A stretch of 64,000 nt of DNA from Sipunculus nudus (Eukaryota; Annelida; Sipuncula; Golfingiida; Sipunculidae), in assembly GCA_026874595.1 (NCBI GenBank), contig CM049314.1, positions 68,940,300-69,004,299 of the forward strand, given 5' to 3'. A model generated the notes under the pieces. The model was not told where the DNA came from, ran no database searches, and saw only the letters and a program-made list of their open reading frames with translations. This document shows positions 24,687 through 36,009 of this stretch, in pieces (positions within the stretch are counted from its first letter, which is position 1; every line of letters starts with the position of its first letter). The position numbers were made by a program, and so were the translations under genes.

Positions 24687-25900
24687 CATAACCCCAAAAT
24701 CAATTTGGGTCTTGCTTTTCCAATGGGACATATGCAAGTCAAGTTTGAAATCTATACATCAATAAAGCAGGAATTATCATCCAGAAACTTATTTTTGGAC
24801 AGATGGCTCCTGTGACCTTCGCCTTTGACCTTGTGACCTCAAAATTGATAGTGTTCTTCCTCTCTTGGCAGGAGAACTATAAATGCGAGGTGAAAAATCT
24901 GAGATGAAATGTTTGGCTGAAAATGCATCCACATCTTTTTAAAGATGTGCCCTGTGACCTTGACCTTTGACCTCATGACCCCAAAAAATCAATTTTGGTC
25001 TTACTTTTCCAATGGGACATATACAAGTCAAGTTTGAAATCAATACATCAATAAAAGCAGGAATTATCATCTAGAAACTAATTTTTGGACTGTAGCTCCT
25101 TTGGCCTTGACCTTTGACCTTGTGACCCCAAAATTTATATGGATCATCCACTATTGGCAAGTAAGCTATATATTCAAGATGGAAGAACTAGGATGAAAGT
25201 TTGGCTTAAAATGCATCCACAGTATCTTTTAAAATGCCAGTCCAGTGACTTTGACCTTTGACCTCATGACCCTAGAACCTATAGGGTTCTTACTTTAGTG
25301 GTGGGCCATACATAAGTCATGTTTGAAATCCATATGGCTATCAACACTGGAGATATCATAAGAGGTGTGTGATTTTCACCATATATGGCAATATGCAAGG
25401 TCAAGGCCACTATCATAGGAAAGGTCATGACCCCAATTTAAATAAACATCATCCCATAACCCATACCTATGTATATGCATAATATAAAAGAAATCTGTCC
25501 ATTAGTTTTTGACTTTTAATCTTCACTATACTGTAAGGTGGAAATTTTGGGGATATTAAACGGCACGAAAACAAGTAAAGAATAATAGGTGACGCCACCA
25601 ATTTCTGGAACATTACAACCCTATCCATGATCTTCCATCAACTTGATTTTGGGATAAATCCATGCAAGATTTCTTGAGATATTAAAGAATTTGTGTGATT
25701 TTCCCCAAAATTGGACCTATTCAAGGTCAAGGACACTCTCCTAGTAAAGGTCATGACCTCATTTTAAATAGGCGTCGTCCTCTCACCCATATCTATACAT
25801 ATATCAAGTTTGGTAAAGTTCTGTGAAATATTTTTTGGGTTATCGCGCCAACAAGATTTATATGCGGCGGCGGCGGCGGCGGGACCGGTATGAAAACATA

Positions 25901-25927
25901 GTATCCCCAGACTTTGTCTGGGGATAC
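25901..25927 (+). other. Perfect 12-bp terminal hairpin
   Basis: GTATCCCCAGAC (25901-25912), loop ttt, GTCTGGGGATAC (25916-25927), then aatta. The stem has no mismatch. It is homologous to 4353-4382 and, decayed, to 62211-62240 on the minus strand. Confidence 0.9.
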
Positions 25928-25932
25928 AATTA

Positions 25933-26668
25933 ATGTCAAGCAGACAGGCCGCAAGCGCCTCCCCCCCCCCCGACACACACACCCAACCATTCAAATATCC
26001 ATAATTCTGAGTGTCAATGAAAAGCGTATTTTTAATTTGATTAAATTATTTATGCATCAAAATGCATTTACAATATTCACACTTTTTAAAATCTGCCAGC
26101 CATTTTAGTCTTGTATAAAGATTGCGCTTGAGAACTCGAATGGTGACAGTTGTGAACTATACACGCAGCATGATTTTGTATTTCCGCACTTTCCGTGATA
26201 TTTGTTTCATTTCCTGTGGACATAATTACAATCTGTGGTTTCTTTCTTTAGACCTTGTTGGCCAAAATCTGTGGTTTCCTTGTGTCTTGCGGCCCTCCTT
26301 AACTGTAACGTCTGTTACCTACTAAATGTAACCTGCTGTTAATATCTCTTAATTGGCTCCACTGGTACACCATCTGTGGTTTCTTCCAAAGTCACCACTG
26401 AATATAAGCTGTCGTTTTTGTTGGTGAAGCAGCGCATAGCGTGCGGGTTACTTCCGTCGTGGGCGTACTTGGCCAAACTAATAAAAATGTATTTCACGTG
26501 ATTTCACTTTTTCATATTAGAACTATTCCATATACTAATACGATATAATCATTAAACTATCCTTCTACACAACGGAAAGGCAGTTTTTTATGAGTAAGGT
26601 CTGTCGTTTTTTATCTATGTTACGGAAAGACTCAGAAAGGGACATAGGGCCATGATGAAGTAAATCCA
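25933..26668. other. No gene seen
   Basis: Contains a C-run and (AC)n at 25962-25984. No coding signal. Confidence 0.4.
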
Positions 26669-26940
26669 ATTTTATATCCTGTTGTTAACCAGGCCCGGTG
26701 ACTACTGCACCTGCGGTCCCGGATGGTTGTGTAATTGTCTCCCTCGCTTACCCATACTACCGCGGGATCCTCGTTTGTGAGTGAATATGGCCTGGAAACA
26801 CGTCTTCCCCATTGAACCTGCAGACCTAGCACTCACACGGTAGAGACCGACCGTGAGATTCACCTCGGGTGAGATTCAAACTCACGATCTCCCGGCTTTC
26901 AGGATTGTGCTCTTCCACTAGACCAAAGAAGTCGGTAACC
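26669..26940 (-). mobile_element. tRNA-derived SINE (family 2, copy a)
   Basis: The minus-strand tRNA-like head lies at 26935-26865, with a box A-like 'ctagtggaagagcac' and box B GAGTTTGAATCTCA. A GC-rich body runs to 'taacaacaggatataaaa'. A second copy at 58993-59278 aligns along the full length in the same orientation. Confidence 0.8.
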
Positions 26941-28805
26941 AATGTAGAGTTTATTACGGTTTGACATGATCCGGATCTGAATGAAACTTGGAGATACGTT
27001 TTAACGTCTGAATAACTGCTTATTAGTTAATATGTAAAGTCTCTTATAAGGATGTCCTTATTCATATATAGTTTATAATTTTTAAATTAAATTTTAATTC
27101 TACTGTGGCCGCCAGTATGATTACTGTCTTCTATAGTATTTCAATATTTAGATGTTTCATTCTTTCAATTTTTCCTTCTCAGATTCGATTTAGGCATGCA
27201 GTATCCCCCCCCCAACACCTAATGTCTGCTAGGAACAAGCGGGAAACAATCACATTTGATAATTCACGCCATTTACACAAAAAATCGGGGTTTCACACCC
27301 TTGTGTAAAAACTGTAAAAAAATATGTTTGAGTTGACATGAACAAGTCCAGCTAAACAACAGTATCTAGTTATGATCAACTGGGTATCTTAATCCTACAT
27401 TTTTATTGTCTATGGATATAAGGGGTTTGCAATTGGATCAAGATTCTTTGTCAGCTGCTACTGGCTTTCGCCCTGCAACCACAGAATGAGTAGCAGTCCC
27501 GTTGATTACATTACACCACGATGATGCTGATCCGAAGCAAATCAAAGATCGTTGTAGATCTCGATGATCGTGATGATTTTTAAATTTGTTGACGCAGTTT
27601 GCTTTTTCATACGCTTAAATATGTACAATACCTGGTGATAGGATCAATGAGAAGATCTGCCACGATTGGATACCCGATCAATCCCTTATATTAATTGCTA
27701 ACGCTCTCTTACGTTCAAAACGTTCTATTACCTTTTGTTGCCTTCTGTTAAGATAAACGAGGGCAATTAACACGACTGGGACAAGATCGGTATAAATAGG
27801 AGGCGGATCTTGCATTTTATAAGTGTGTCCATGAAGTAACCCCAAAGAGGTAACATGGATATTGTCCTTCACAATATAACGATTAGTCCGCCAAGCGTTC
27901 TGCACACGCTGTAACACGATCTATTAAGATGGCCATTACGTATTAATTGCTGCGCTCTGGAACGATTTGTTTTTTTTTTTAGTTTAAAATCATAGCATAA
28001 TCACAAAGGAGTTTCATGATCATGAAGATGCAACGCGATCACCACGATTTTTATCTTCTATCTGCCACGCTCAATAAGGTGAGATGCGATCTTAACACGA
28101 TTTAAAAAAAAAATTACCAATTGGTGGTAATCGTGGTCTAGTGTAAACTCAGCATTCCTCTAATAACGGTGGTAATAATCTCTATGATATGTATCATCTT
28201 TATTGCATCATCCTAAGCCGTCAAATGTTATATATTTATGAACAGGCTACAGGATCACTTAAGCACCCTAACTGTCAACAACAGCAAGGGAGAACACAGG
28301 CAGTATTCTGGAGGGTGTGAAGGAGGTGCCTACATAATTTTGATCCAATAGAGATTTCTCTCGCCAGGCTGTCATGACTGGCCTTTTTTGTAAACCCACT
28401 ATTATTCCTTATTAAACACACCTTACCAGTGCTTAATGAATATAACAGCAAATAACAATACCGCCCCACATTAGTAAGGAACCAATTGAAGGCAAGAGAG
28501 CTTTCAAATACTACATCACAGGGCCCTGAGAGGAAATTCTAAGATGGACAATTGGTATCACGTGTGTATCCAAATTTATGCAGTAAATTTACATCTCACT
28601 CAGATATAACAATAGATGTTATTCTTTAACCAAATTACAAGATATGCTTTGATCAGGGCTAGTATAATTTAAATAACTTTATTTAAATAGCGATTTGAAT
28701 CATGATCACTGTAAAAAATCATAAGAATCATCAAAATTGTTTTTTTTTAAGTTTATTAACCGGATGTTATAGATATTACTACATTATGAATTACATAACT
28801 AAACA
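26941..28805. other. No gene seen
   Basis: Unassigned sequence. ATGATCATG-type words recur near 27.5-28.0 kb but form no array. Confidence 0.4.
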
Positions 28806-30350
28806 AGTGGCCCATGGGCCATGACGCTCAGCTAATTTTGACTGGGTGCTCATTTTTTTTTATTAATGTTATATACTGTCTGAGAGAATAGCCTATGACT
28901 AAAGATACAGTGTTGAAAAAATGGACAGAAAATAAAATTTCAGGATTCATAGGAGACCTGCTCAGGACCCCCCTGGATGTCACAACAGAGGGTTCAAAGG
29001 AAAATAGATACAGTTTGTACCCTTGTCTGTCTGGGCGCTCACAATCATGTTTCTGGTCCATAGCTAGCAAAATATAGGTCACCATGATCAAATGTCGGGT
29101 TTCCAAGGAGAATTGCCAAGGATTTCCTTGAATGTCATGTTAGAAGAGTCTGGGGCTAATGGATGCAATTTGTGTCTTGTCTGTCTGGGTGCGCAAACCA
29201 TTTTTCAGCCCATAGGTCACAAAATATAGGTCACCATAACCTAATTTCCGGTTTCCAAGGACACTTAACTAGGACCTCCCTGAATTTTATGTTGTAAGAT
29301 TCTTGGCCTAATGGATACAATTTATGCCCTGTCTGACTGTCTGGGTGCTTATATGACATATTTTCTGATAGGTTGCAAAATGTAGGTCATGGTGACCTAA
29401 TTTCAGTTTTCCAAGACACAAGCCAAGGACGTCTCAAAATGTTACATTAGAAGATTTTAGACCTAACAGACACAATGTGTACCCTCACTCTCTGGGTGCT
29501 TATATAACTTCTTTTCCTATAGGTCGTAAAATATAGGTCATGGTGACCGAATTTCAGTTTTCCACAGACTTTGCCAAGAGCGTCTCAGAATGTTACATTA
29601 GAAGATTCTAGGCCTAACAAAGACAATATGTGTGCCCTGACTGACTTTCTGGGTGTTCAAAATCCTGTTTCCGGTCTGAAGGTTACAAAATATAGGTCAA
29701 CATGACCTAATTTCAGGTTTCCAAAGAGATATCGCTAGGACTTAAATGTCACGTTGGAGGATTCTAGGCCTTATCTATTCAATTTGTGCCCCATCTGACT
29801 GTCTGATGCTAAAAAACATTGTTTTCGGCCAAAAGGTAATAAAATAAAGGTCACCATGACATAATTTCAGGCTCCAAGGAGATTTGCCTCAAAACTCCCA
29901 AGATATTGTGTAAGAAGATTCTAGGCCTCACAGATACGATTTGTCCCCATCTGACATTCAGGGTGCTCATATGACATCTTTTCCCTATAGGTCGTAGAAT
30001 ATAGTTCACAGTGATCTAGTTTCAGGTTTCCAAGGACATTTGCCTAGGATCTCCCAAAATATCAGGTTAGAGGTTTCTAGGCCTAATGGATACAATTTGT
30101 GCCCCGTCCGACTGTCTGGGTGCTCAAAATCATGTTTCTGGCCCGTATGTCACAAAATATAGGTCACCATTTTAGGTTTCCAAGGAGATTTGCCCAGGAT
30201 CTCCCCGGATGTACAATTAGAAGTCTCTAGGTCTAACGGTAACAATTTTTGCCCTGTTAACGGACGGGCGGCCGGACGACTTGACAACCGGACGGACGCC
30301 GGACAAAGGGCGATCGCTAAAGCTCATGCAGATGACTCAAATGACTGAGC
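28806..30350 (+). mobile_element. Terminal-palindrome element with about 154-bp tandem array
   Basis: It opens with the perfect palindrome TGGCCCATGGGCCA (28808-28821) followed by tgacgctcagct; the same start is found at 34564. Nine units follow with cores 'ggtttccaaggagatttgcc' and 'aatataggtcaccatgacct'. Core starts at 29098, 29250, 29406, 29556, 29716, 29870, 30025 and 30175 give spacings of 150-160 bp (mean about 154). It closes with GACGGACGG-type repeats, 'ggacaaagggcgatcgctaa' and GCTCA/TGAGC (30322-30350). The closing block reappears, inverted, at 62.34 kb. It has no coding capacity. Confidence 0.8.
28808..28821. other. 5' terminal palindrome
   Basis: TGGCCCATGGGCCA is a perfect 14-bp palindrome. 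The homologous end at 34564-34577 is TGACCCATGGGTCA, where a paired G-to-A and C-to-T change preserves the symmetry. Confidence 0.85.
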
Positions 30351-33300
30351 AAAAAAAACACCAACTGCAGATTCTGTGACAAAAAATCAAAATAACCTGA
30401 AATCATTTGTTGTAAGTTTGTATTTCCACTAACCATGATACATACTCCAAAATTAACACTATCATTCAAATTTTGAAACCAGTATCCTATGCAGGTAAAT
30501 TTAAACTTTCATCTGTTTTAGTAAGAAGGTTGACGGATTTGATACCCTATTTGTAATCTATTAATGTTGCATTATTATTGAATGTACCGATAAAATGTTA
30601 TGGAGATATGCTGAATTATTTATAAAGATAAAAATGGATAAAGACCCAGCATTGGTGAACAAACCAGCAACGTTGCATGGTATTATAATAAGGCATTTAT
30701 ATTCTTTTCTCGTAAACTAAAACTAAGTAAAGAAGAATGAGAGCTAATTCAAACACTGTATTTTACAGGATTTTATTATTTCAATTTAATATTTTTTGGA
30801 TATGTGCCATAAAATGTAAGTATGCAGGCATATTAAAGGGTTGTAGTACATGGTAGATCTGAAATGACACGCTGAAATCCGGTTTGCCAATGGCCACGTA
30901 TTAATCACAAAAACTTTCTAGTTAGTTTCTTTTCCATTACATATTACTTTCCGAAATACTTTGAAATACTGCCTGATAATCTTCAGTACGAAAACTGATA
31001 AATTAGTTGATAAAGATAGAGGAAATGATTAAATTTTTTTAGGTGATTTAAATGAAAAAAAAAGTGGATTTTTATTTAACAAGGTAAAAAAAAAATCATG
31101 ATTTTTCTATATAAATCGATATTTTACGAGCCCTGGTTATGATTCTACTAATTAATGTAGATGTTTAAATAAACTTATAACAATGTACAGCAATTATTTG
31201 CCAATTTTAAACGTGTCTGTATACACTTTAAACAATAGTTTTTAAAGTGTCTTTATGCAATTTAAAAAATCGTTTTTTTTAGTTTTTTTAAGTGTAATGT
31301 AAAAAAAAGGTTTTACCTACTGCAGTGTCAACTCTATAGAAGTAAACATCTCCCCAAAATAAATCTGTGGAATAACTTCTTTATGGAAATCCCTATGCAA
31401 ACCCCACCAGAAATGGAGACTTTTTAATCAGTATCTTCATACATAGAAACGAAAAGGTTCAAAATATTATATTCCCCATCATATTTCCCCATGAAGGTGA
31501 TATTCGTAATTCATAGTCCATATAAACTAGGACCTGAAACACAGATGAAACAAAAACAATTTTAAATATTTGTCTTCCATCTAATTAATTGAAAAATAAT
31601 TGAACAATTTCTTCCTTTTTACTGAGGAAACTTACAGCTTACCTTCACTTAACGAGCATCCATACCACCCTGCCTCACCTGAACTCAATCACGCCCAAAC
31701 ACTCTGAATACTGCCATCGTATACTGTTAGTCGAAACATTTGGGAGAGAGTCAACTTAAGCTTTAAGTAGCTTGCATTCAATCCCATTGATGCCTGTATT
31801 ATGTGATATATATGTGCGTATTAAGTTTTAATAAAATATCTCAAACAAAATAGGATTTTGACTGTAATTAAACCCACCCCAGTCTTGGATCGTCCGCAGC
31901 GGGTTTTTCCTATAAAATTCAAATTTCTGAGTATTAATATGGGTAATTATAATAAATGAACCCCCTAAGGACATGCTTGGCATCGTTCCCGCACGCAAAG
32001 ACCAAAGTACGAGGGGAAGTCCGCGACATGGCCACCGAGCATTTGCATGACAACCATTTATTGCCATCGTTAATTATAATATAGGAGTTTGTAATACTTA
32101 ATGCTTTAGAAAAGGCGAAGAAAAAATTATGTTCATCATGATAAAAGTGTAATGAGCCAGCGAACGCACTCTATATGGGTACTCGCCCTAAAAGGATTCT
32201 TATGCAAATTATCAGGAGAATCAATGCAAATTATACCTCAACATCTGTTGGGTTAGATTAATGTTTTTGCATATCGTTTTGACAAAAACCTGTTTAAAAA
32301 TTGTCTGCCAATATTAAAACACCCACGAGTATTAACGAATCGAGATGTTTAATAATTGCAAGAACAAGATGGTAAAAAGCGCAATAATCATCATTCTCTG
32401 TGCTGTTCAGGACACGTGGCTGTATTTACTTTCCCCATATAACATCTATAAAACACCCGAGGTTTGGGCCTCTTTTAAATAATTTTCAAAATAAATTCTG
32501 ATATTAAACCTTTTTTTACCTGAGAATTTGTTGTTTCTTCAGTCAAACTAGACCAAGAAAAAGGGGTTTGTGTTTCTCATTTTTTAACCATCCTGGCCCG
32601 AATGCAGTGAAGCCCAAAATACCCCACCAAGCAGTCCCAAACAAACATTTGGACAACATCTCTTTGATTGGCCACAGATTTAAAAAAATGACCAATACTG
32701 TCAATTTTATTGGAGATAATGCTTAACATACTTAAAAATCAAACAATGGGGTGTTTTTAATGCTCCACCACATGATGGCTAGAGCCAACCAGAGAAAGCC
32801 AGACCATTCACTACTCTCCTTCAGGTTCAGGGCTTGGTGACCCCAGGTCATGTAAATAAATAGGACCACGTGACCTTCAGCTCTACAAATTAACCACCGC
32901 CCCATCTGGTATACTCTCTTGACAGACTATACAAAGTGTGGACTTTGAACTAGCTTTTCATAGACAGGTCTCCCATTTGTAGAAAGCGATGACGCGCCAC
33001 GAAGGTTTCAGGGTCTTCTTTGCACGGGAATACATTCATGGCGACCACGTGTCACGTATTTGCCCCACTCTGTGGATCCAATGCATCAAATGCCGAGTAT
33101 TTTGAACGTAGTTATCCCAATGTAGAATTTGTTTATTATATAAAATATAACATAATATAATAATATAAAATAGACAATATAAAACAAGACAGGGCTTTTA
33201 AGTTTAAAATCACCAAATGGCCGAAAGGTCTGTCAGAATATTGAAGGGTTTTTATTACCAAGTCAAATATAAATTGCGGGTATATTGGTTTTACGTGATA

Positions 33301-33660
33301 ATCAGGGAGCTAGAACATTCGCGGGGGCCACTGTATAATTTCACTTTATAGGAATTAACGTTTAGTCACTTAGCACGTCAAAATGACTTAACTAAGAGTC
33401 GCCCAGACGTGTGCTGCTGGGCCCACGTCTGGACCATTCACCCATGCACCAGAGAATAACAAACAACCTACTTTACTATATAGGGGTAGCTTGTTATTGG
33501 CTCAGTCAAATAGGATTTAAGAGAGATGGTAGGTAGCCCTGATATCTCAACTTCTGGGTTTTTATTTTGTTTCAGAAAAGTAGCGGAATCCAATTAGCTA
33601 CAAAAATCTCAGCTTCTGAAAAACCACAGACGAAGGTATATATGCAAACTGGAAAATATT
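30351..33660. other. No gene seen; AT-rich
   Basis: Mostly AT-rich unassigned sequence, including poly(A/T) runs near 31.0-31.3 kb. No recognised ORF, RNA gene or repeat family. Confidence 0.45.
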
Positions 33661-33669
33661 ATTTGTGAA

Positions 33670-34560
33670 GTGATCGCTGTAAATTGTGAAATGAAAATTA
33701 TATTATTAGGTGACCTATATGCAAGAATTGGATATCTACCTTATGTTCTGACTGGTAATAGTGATGATCCTTTCCCATGTTTGGAGTTTAATGATCTTTC
33801 TTTTATAAGAGAGAGAAAAAGTAAAGATCAAATTGTTAATAAGTTTGGTAAATCCCTGCAAGAACTATGTTAAGCTTTGAATATAAGCATACTCAATGGT
33901 AGATTTGATTCTGACCAACAAGGGGAATTAACATTTTGCTCAAAGACTGGAACGATCATCATTGACTATATTATTGTAAGAACAGATATGTTTACATCTT
34001 CTACTGAGATTGAGATCCTAAATATGGATCTGTCTGATCATTTGCCTATATCATCTTATCTGTGTACTAGGAGGGAAAGGGGGCTGGCTACAGGGGATTA
34101 AGCCATTATAGTTAACCCTTGGATACAATATAGAGAACGGAAAATAAATCAGTTTGCATGGCAAGATAATGATAATGTGTCACATTTTGTGGATCAATTT
34201 TATGTAAATGTCCATCAAAACCCTACCATTGCAGCTGACATAATTACGTCACTTTTGCAACATCATGCAAAATGTACAAACAAGGAAAAAAAGTGGGGCA
34301 GTGAAATCAGGAACACAGCCAAAATGGTGGGATCATGAGTGAAAAATGTCTAAACATTTAAAGTACAAATCATTAAACAAATACTGACTTTCAAACAAGC
34401 AAGCAGACTTAAATATATATATAGAGAAAAGGAAAAGGAGTTCAAAGAACTGTGTGCTTAAATGAAAGAAATACATGAGAGGAAAATATATAAGAACTTG
34501 TTGAGATGTCAATCAACTGAGGAATTGTGGCAAGCAATGAAACGCATCAGAGGGTATAAC
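33670..34560 (+). pseudogene. LINE endonuclease fragment (APE type), 5'-truncated and broken
   Basis: The frame has LLGDLYARIG, matching the GDFNAR motif of AP-endonuclease-like LINE endonucleases but with the key Asn replaced by Tyr. DYIIVR and LSDHLPIS (the SDH catalytic motif) follow. Stops at 33871-33873 and 34099-34101 interrupt it. A decayed linker continues to about 34560 with lysine-rich helical text ending 'ELWQAMKRIRGY'. The N-terminal third of the endonuclease is missing. It stops abruptly where the 34.56-kb mosaic element begins, and RT motifs resume at about 40.0 kb on the same strand, so I infer one interrupted LINE. Confidence 0.75.
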
Positions 34561-34563
34561 AAG

Positions 34564-34577
34564 TGACCCATGGGTCA
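34564..34577. other. 5' terminal palindrome of the mosaic element
   Basis: TGACCCATGGGTCA, a perfect palindrome homologous to 28808-28821 with a compensatory pair change. Confidence 0.85.
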
Positions 34578-35216
34578 TGACGCTCAGCTGACAAGCATGA
34601 CCTGTATTTAAAGCCTGATGGTATACCATATGGTATCTGACCATACTTGGAAGATGGAAGGTTTGGGATGAAAAGTCTGACTTGAAATGCATCCACAACT
34701 TTTTTCAGGAAGCTGGTCCTGTGACATTGACCTTTGACACTAAGACCTAAACATCAAAAGGTTTGTTCCTCTATTGACTTGTAAGGTTCGGGATGATTAT
34801 TTTGGCTATAAGAATTAATTCTGGGAGGTGCAAACACACCCCGTAACTCAGAGAATATAGGTCACAGTGACCTAATTTCAGATATGCAAGGAGATCTTTT
34901 TAGAACCTCTAAGACTGCATAGGGTTCATGTATCTAGCCCTTACAGTTACAATTTGATGATGTACCAGTTTCGATTCCTGCAAAACCATGGCCTTTAGAA
35001 TGCTATAAGTAAAATACAAAAACCAGCAAGCAGGTAAATTTGAGGAGAACTGACGAACAGACAGACATACTGACAAAGTGACACAAAGCTGAGACCAGAT
35101 GACTTACTCAGCTTATGGAAAAGACCCAGAGGAAGAAAATAAGCTATAGTTTCTGTAATTGAGGTTTATAATTTTCGAGATATGGCCCAAAAATGATATG
35201 TTGGGAAAGTCGAGTG

Positions 35217-35235
35217 CAGCGCCCCCTAGTGGCCA
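35217..35235 (-). promoter_or_regulatory. CTCF-like motif 1
   Basis: The plus strand reads CAGCGCCCCCTAGTGGCCA. Its complement, TGGCCACTAGGGGGCGCTG, fits the known metazoan CTCF core (CCASYAGRKGGCRS). Motif match only. Confidence 0.5.
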
Positions 35236-36009
35236 TATCTGGAAAATGAAAAAACTGTTTCGAGATATTAGTGTAAGAAATAAGATATAATAGTTTCAAA
35301 ATGATTACTGCATACTTGTAAAATCTAGGCTATCACTAAGCGATATCTCGAAATATCTCGTTTGACGAGATATTGTACAAGATATTGCGAGACTTGCAAA
35401 AAATTCAAACAATACTACTTGTATGCTACCTGATGCAAAAACTAGATCTCTGTAGCTTTAAAACTGATAAAATTAGAAAAATAAGACCCCTTATTTTTGA
35501 ATATAATGACTTTTTTCCCCAAATTGCGTAACAATGGCTACCGCAAATTTGAGGCTGCTATACACTAGAAGAAAGGCCTTGGAATGACGATTAAAATGAG
35601 CTACAGTTGAAGTAGATACGACTAACAGTGACAAAGATATGAAGGAAAAACCGTTTTGCAAACTTTTGATGACCTTGACCGTTGACTGATAATGAAAAAA
35701 TTCAATAGGGTTCGGGCACTTGTGGTTGTACATCAACTGGGTAAGTTTGAAAGCGATCGCTGCAAAACTGTGCATTTGCGGTTGGAGACAGACAGACAGA
35801 CAGACAGACAAGATGACCAGAGGTCACGCGCTTGCCGGAAATGGAAATGATACAGACAGATAGACAGAGAGTGCATGTAGAAACAGTCATATGAATGAGC
35901 AACATTGTGGGGGCAGCAGAAACGGATAATATGTTTATTTATGCATGCTGACCTTTAACAGCTGCATATCTTTCTAGTGTAAAAGGGACCAAGTTCAAAT
36001 TTTTTTTCA

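Larger units (their letters stand above)
24482..25932 (+). mobile_element. Terminal-hairpin element with dimeric about 145-bp array and nuclear-receptor-like half-sites
   Basis: The 5' boundary has a hairpin TGGCACC-gca-GGTGCCA (24482-24498) followed by GTATCCCCAGAC (24501-24512). The 3' boundary has (GGC)n, 'aaaacata' and a perfect hairpin whose left arm is the same GTATCCCCAGAC. Between them is an array of roughly 145-bp monomers alternating as about 290-bp dimers ('gtgaccttgacctttgacc' at 24667, 24954 and 25245), each with 'ccaatgggacatat.caagtc' or 'gaaaatgcatccacat' blocks. It has no coding capacity. I infer a complete non-autonomous element. Confidence 0.75.

Noticed and set aside
24501-25932. 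Classical Helitron ends (5' TC, 3' CTRR)
   Set aside because: The terminal hairpin is followed by aatta, not CTRR, and no clear 5' TC was seen; Helitron identity stays open.
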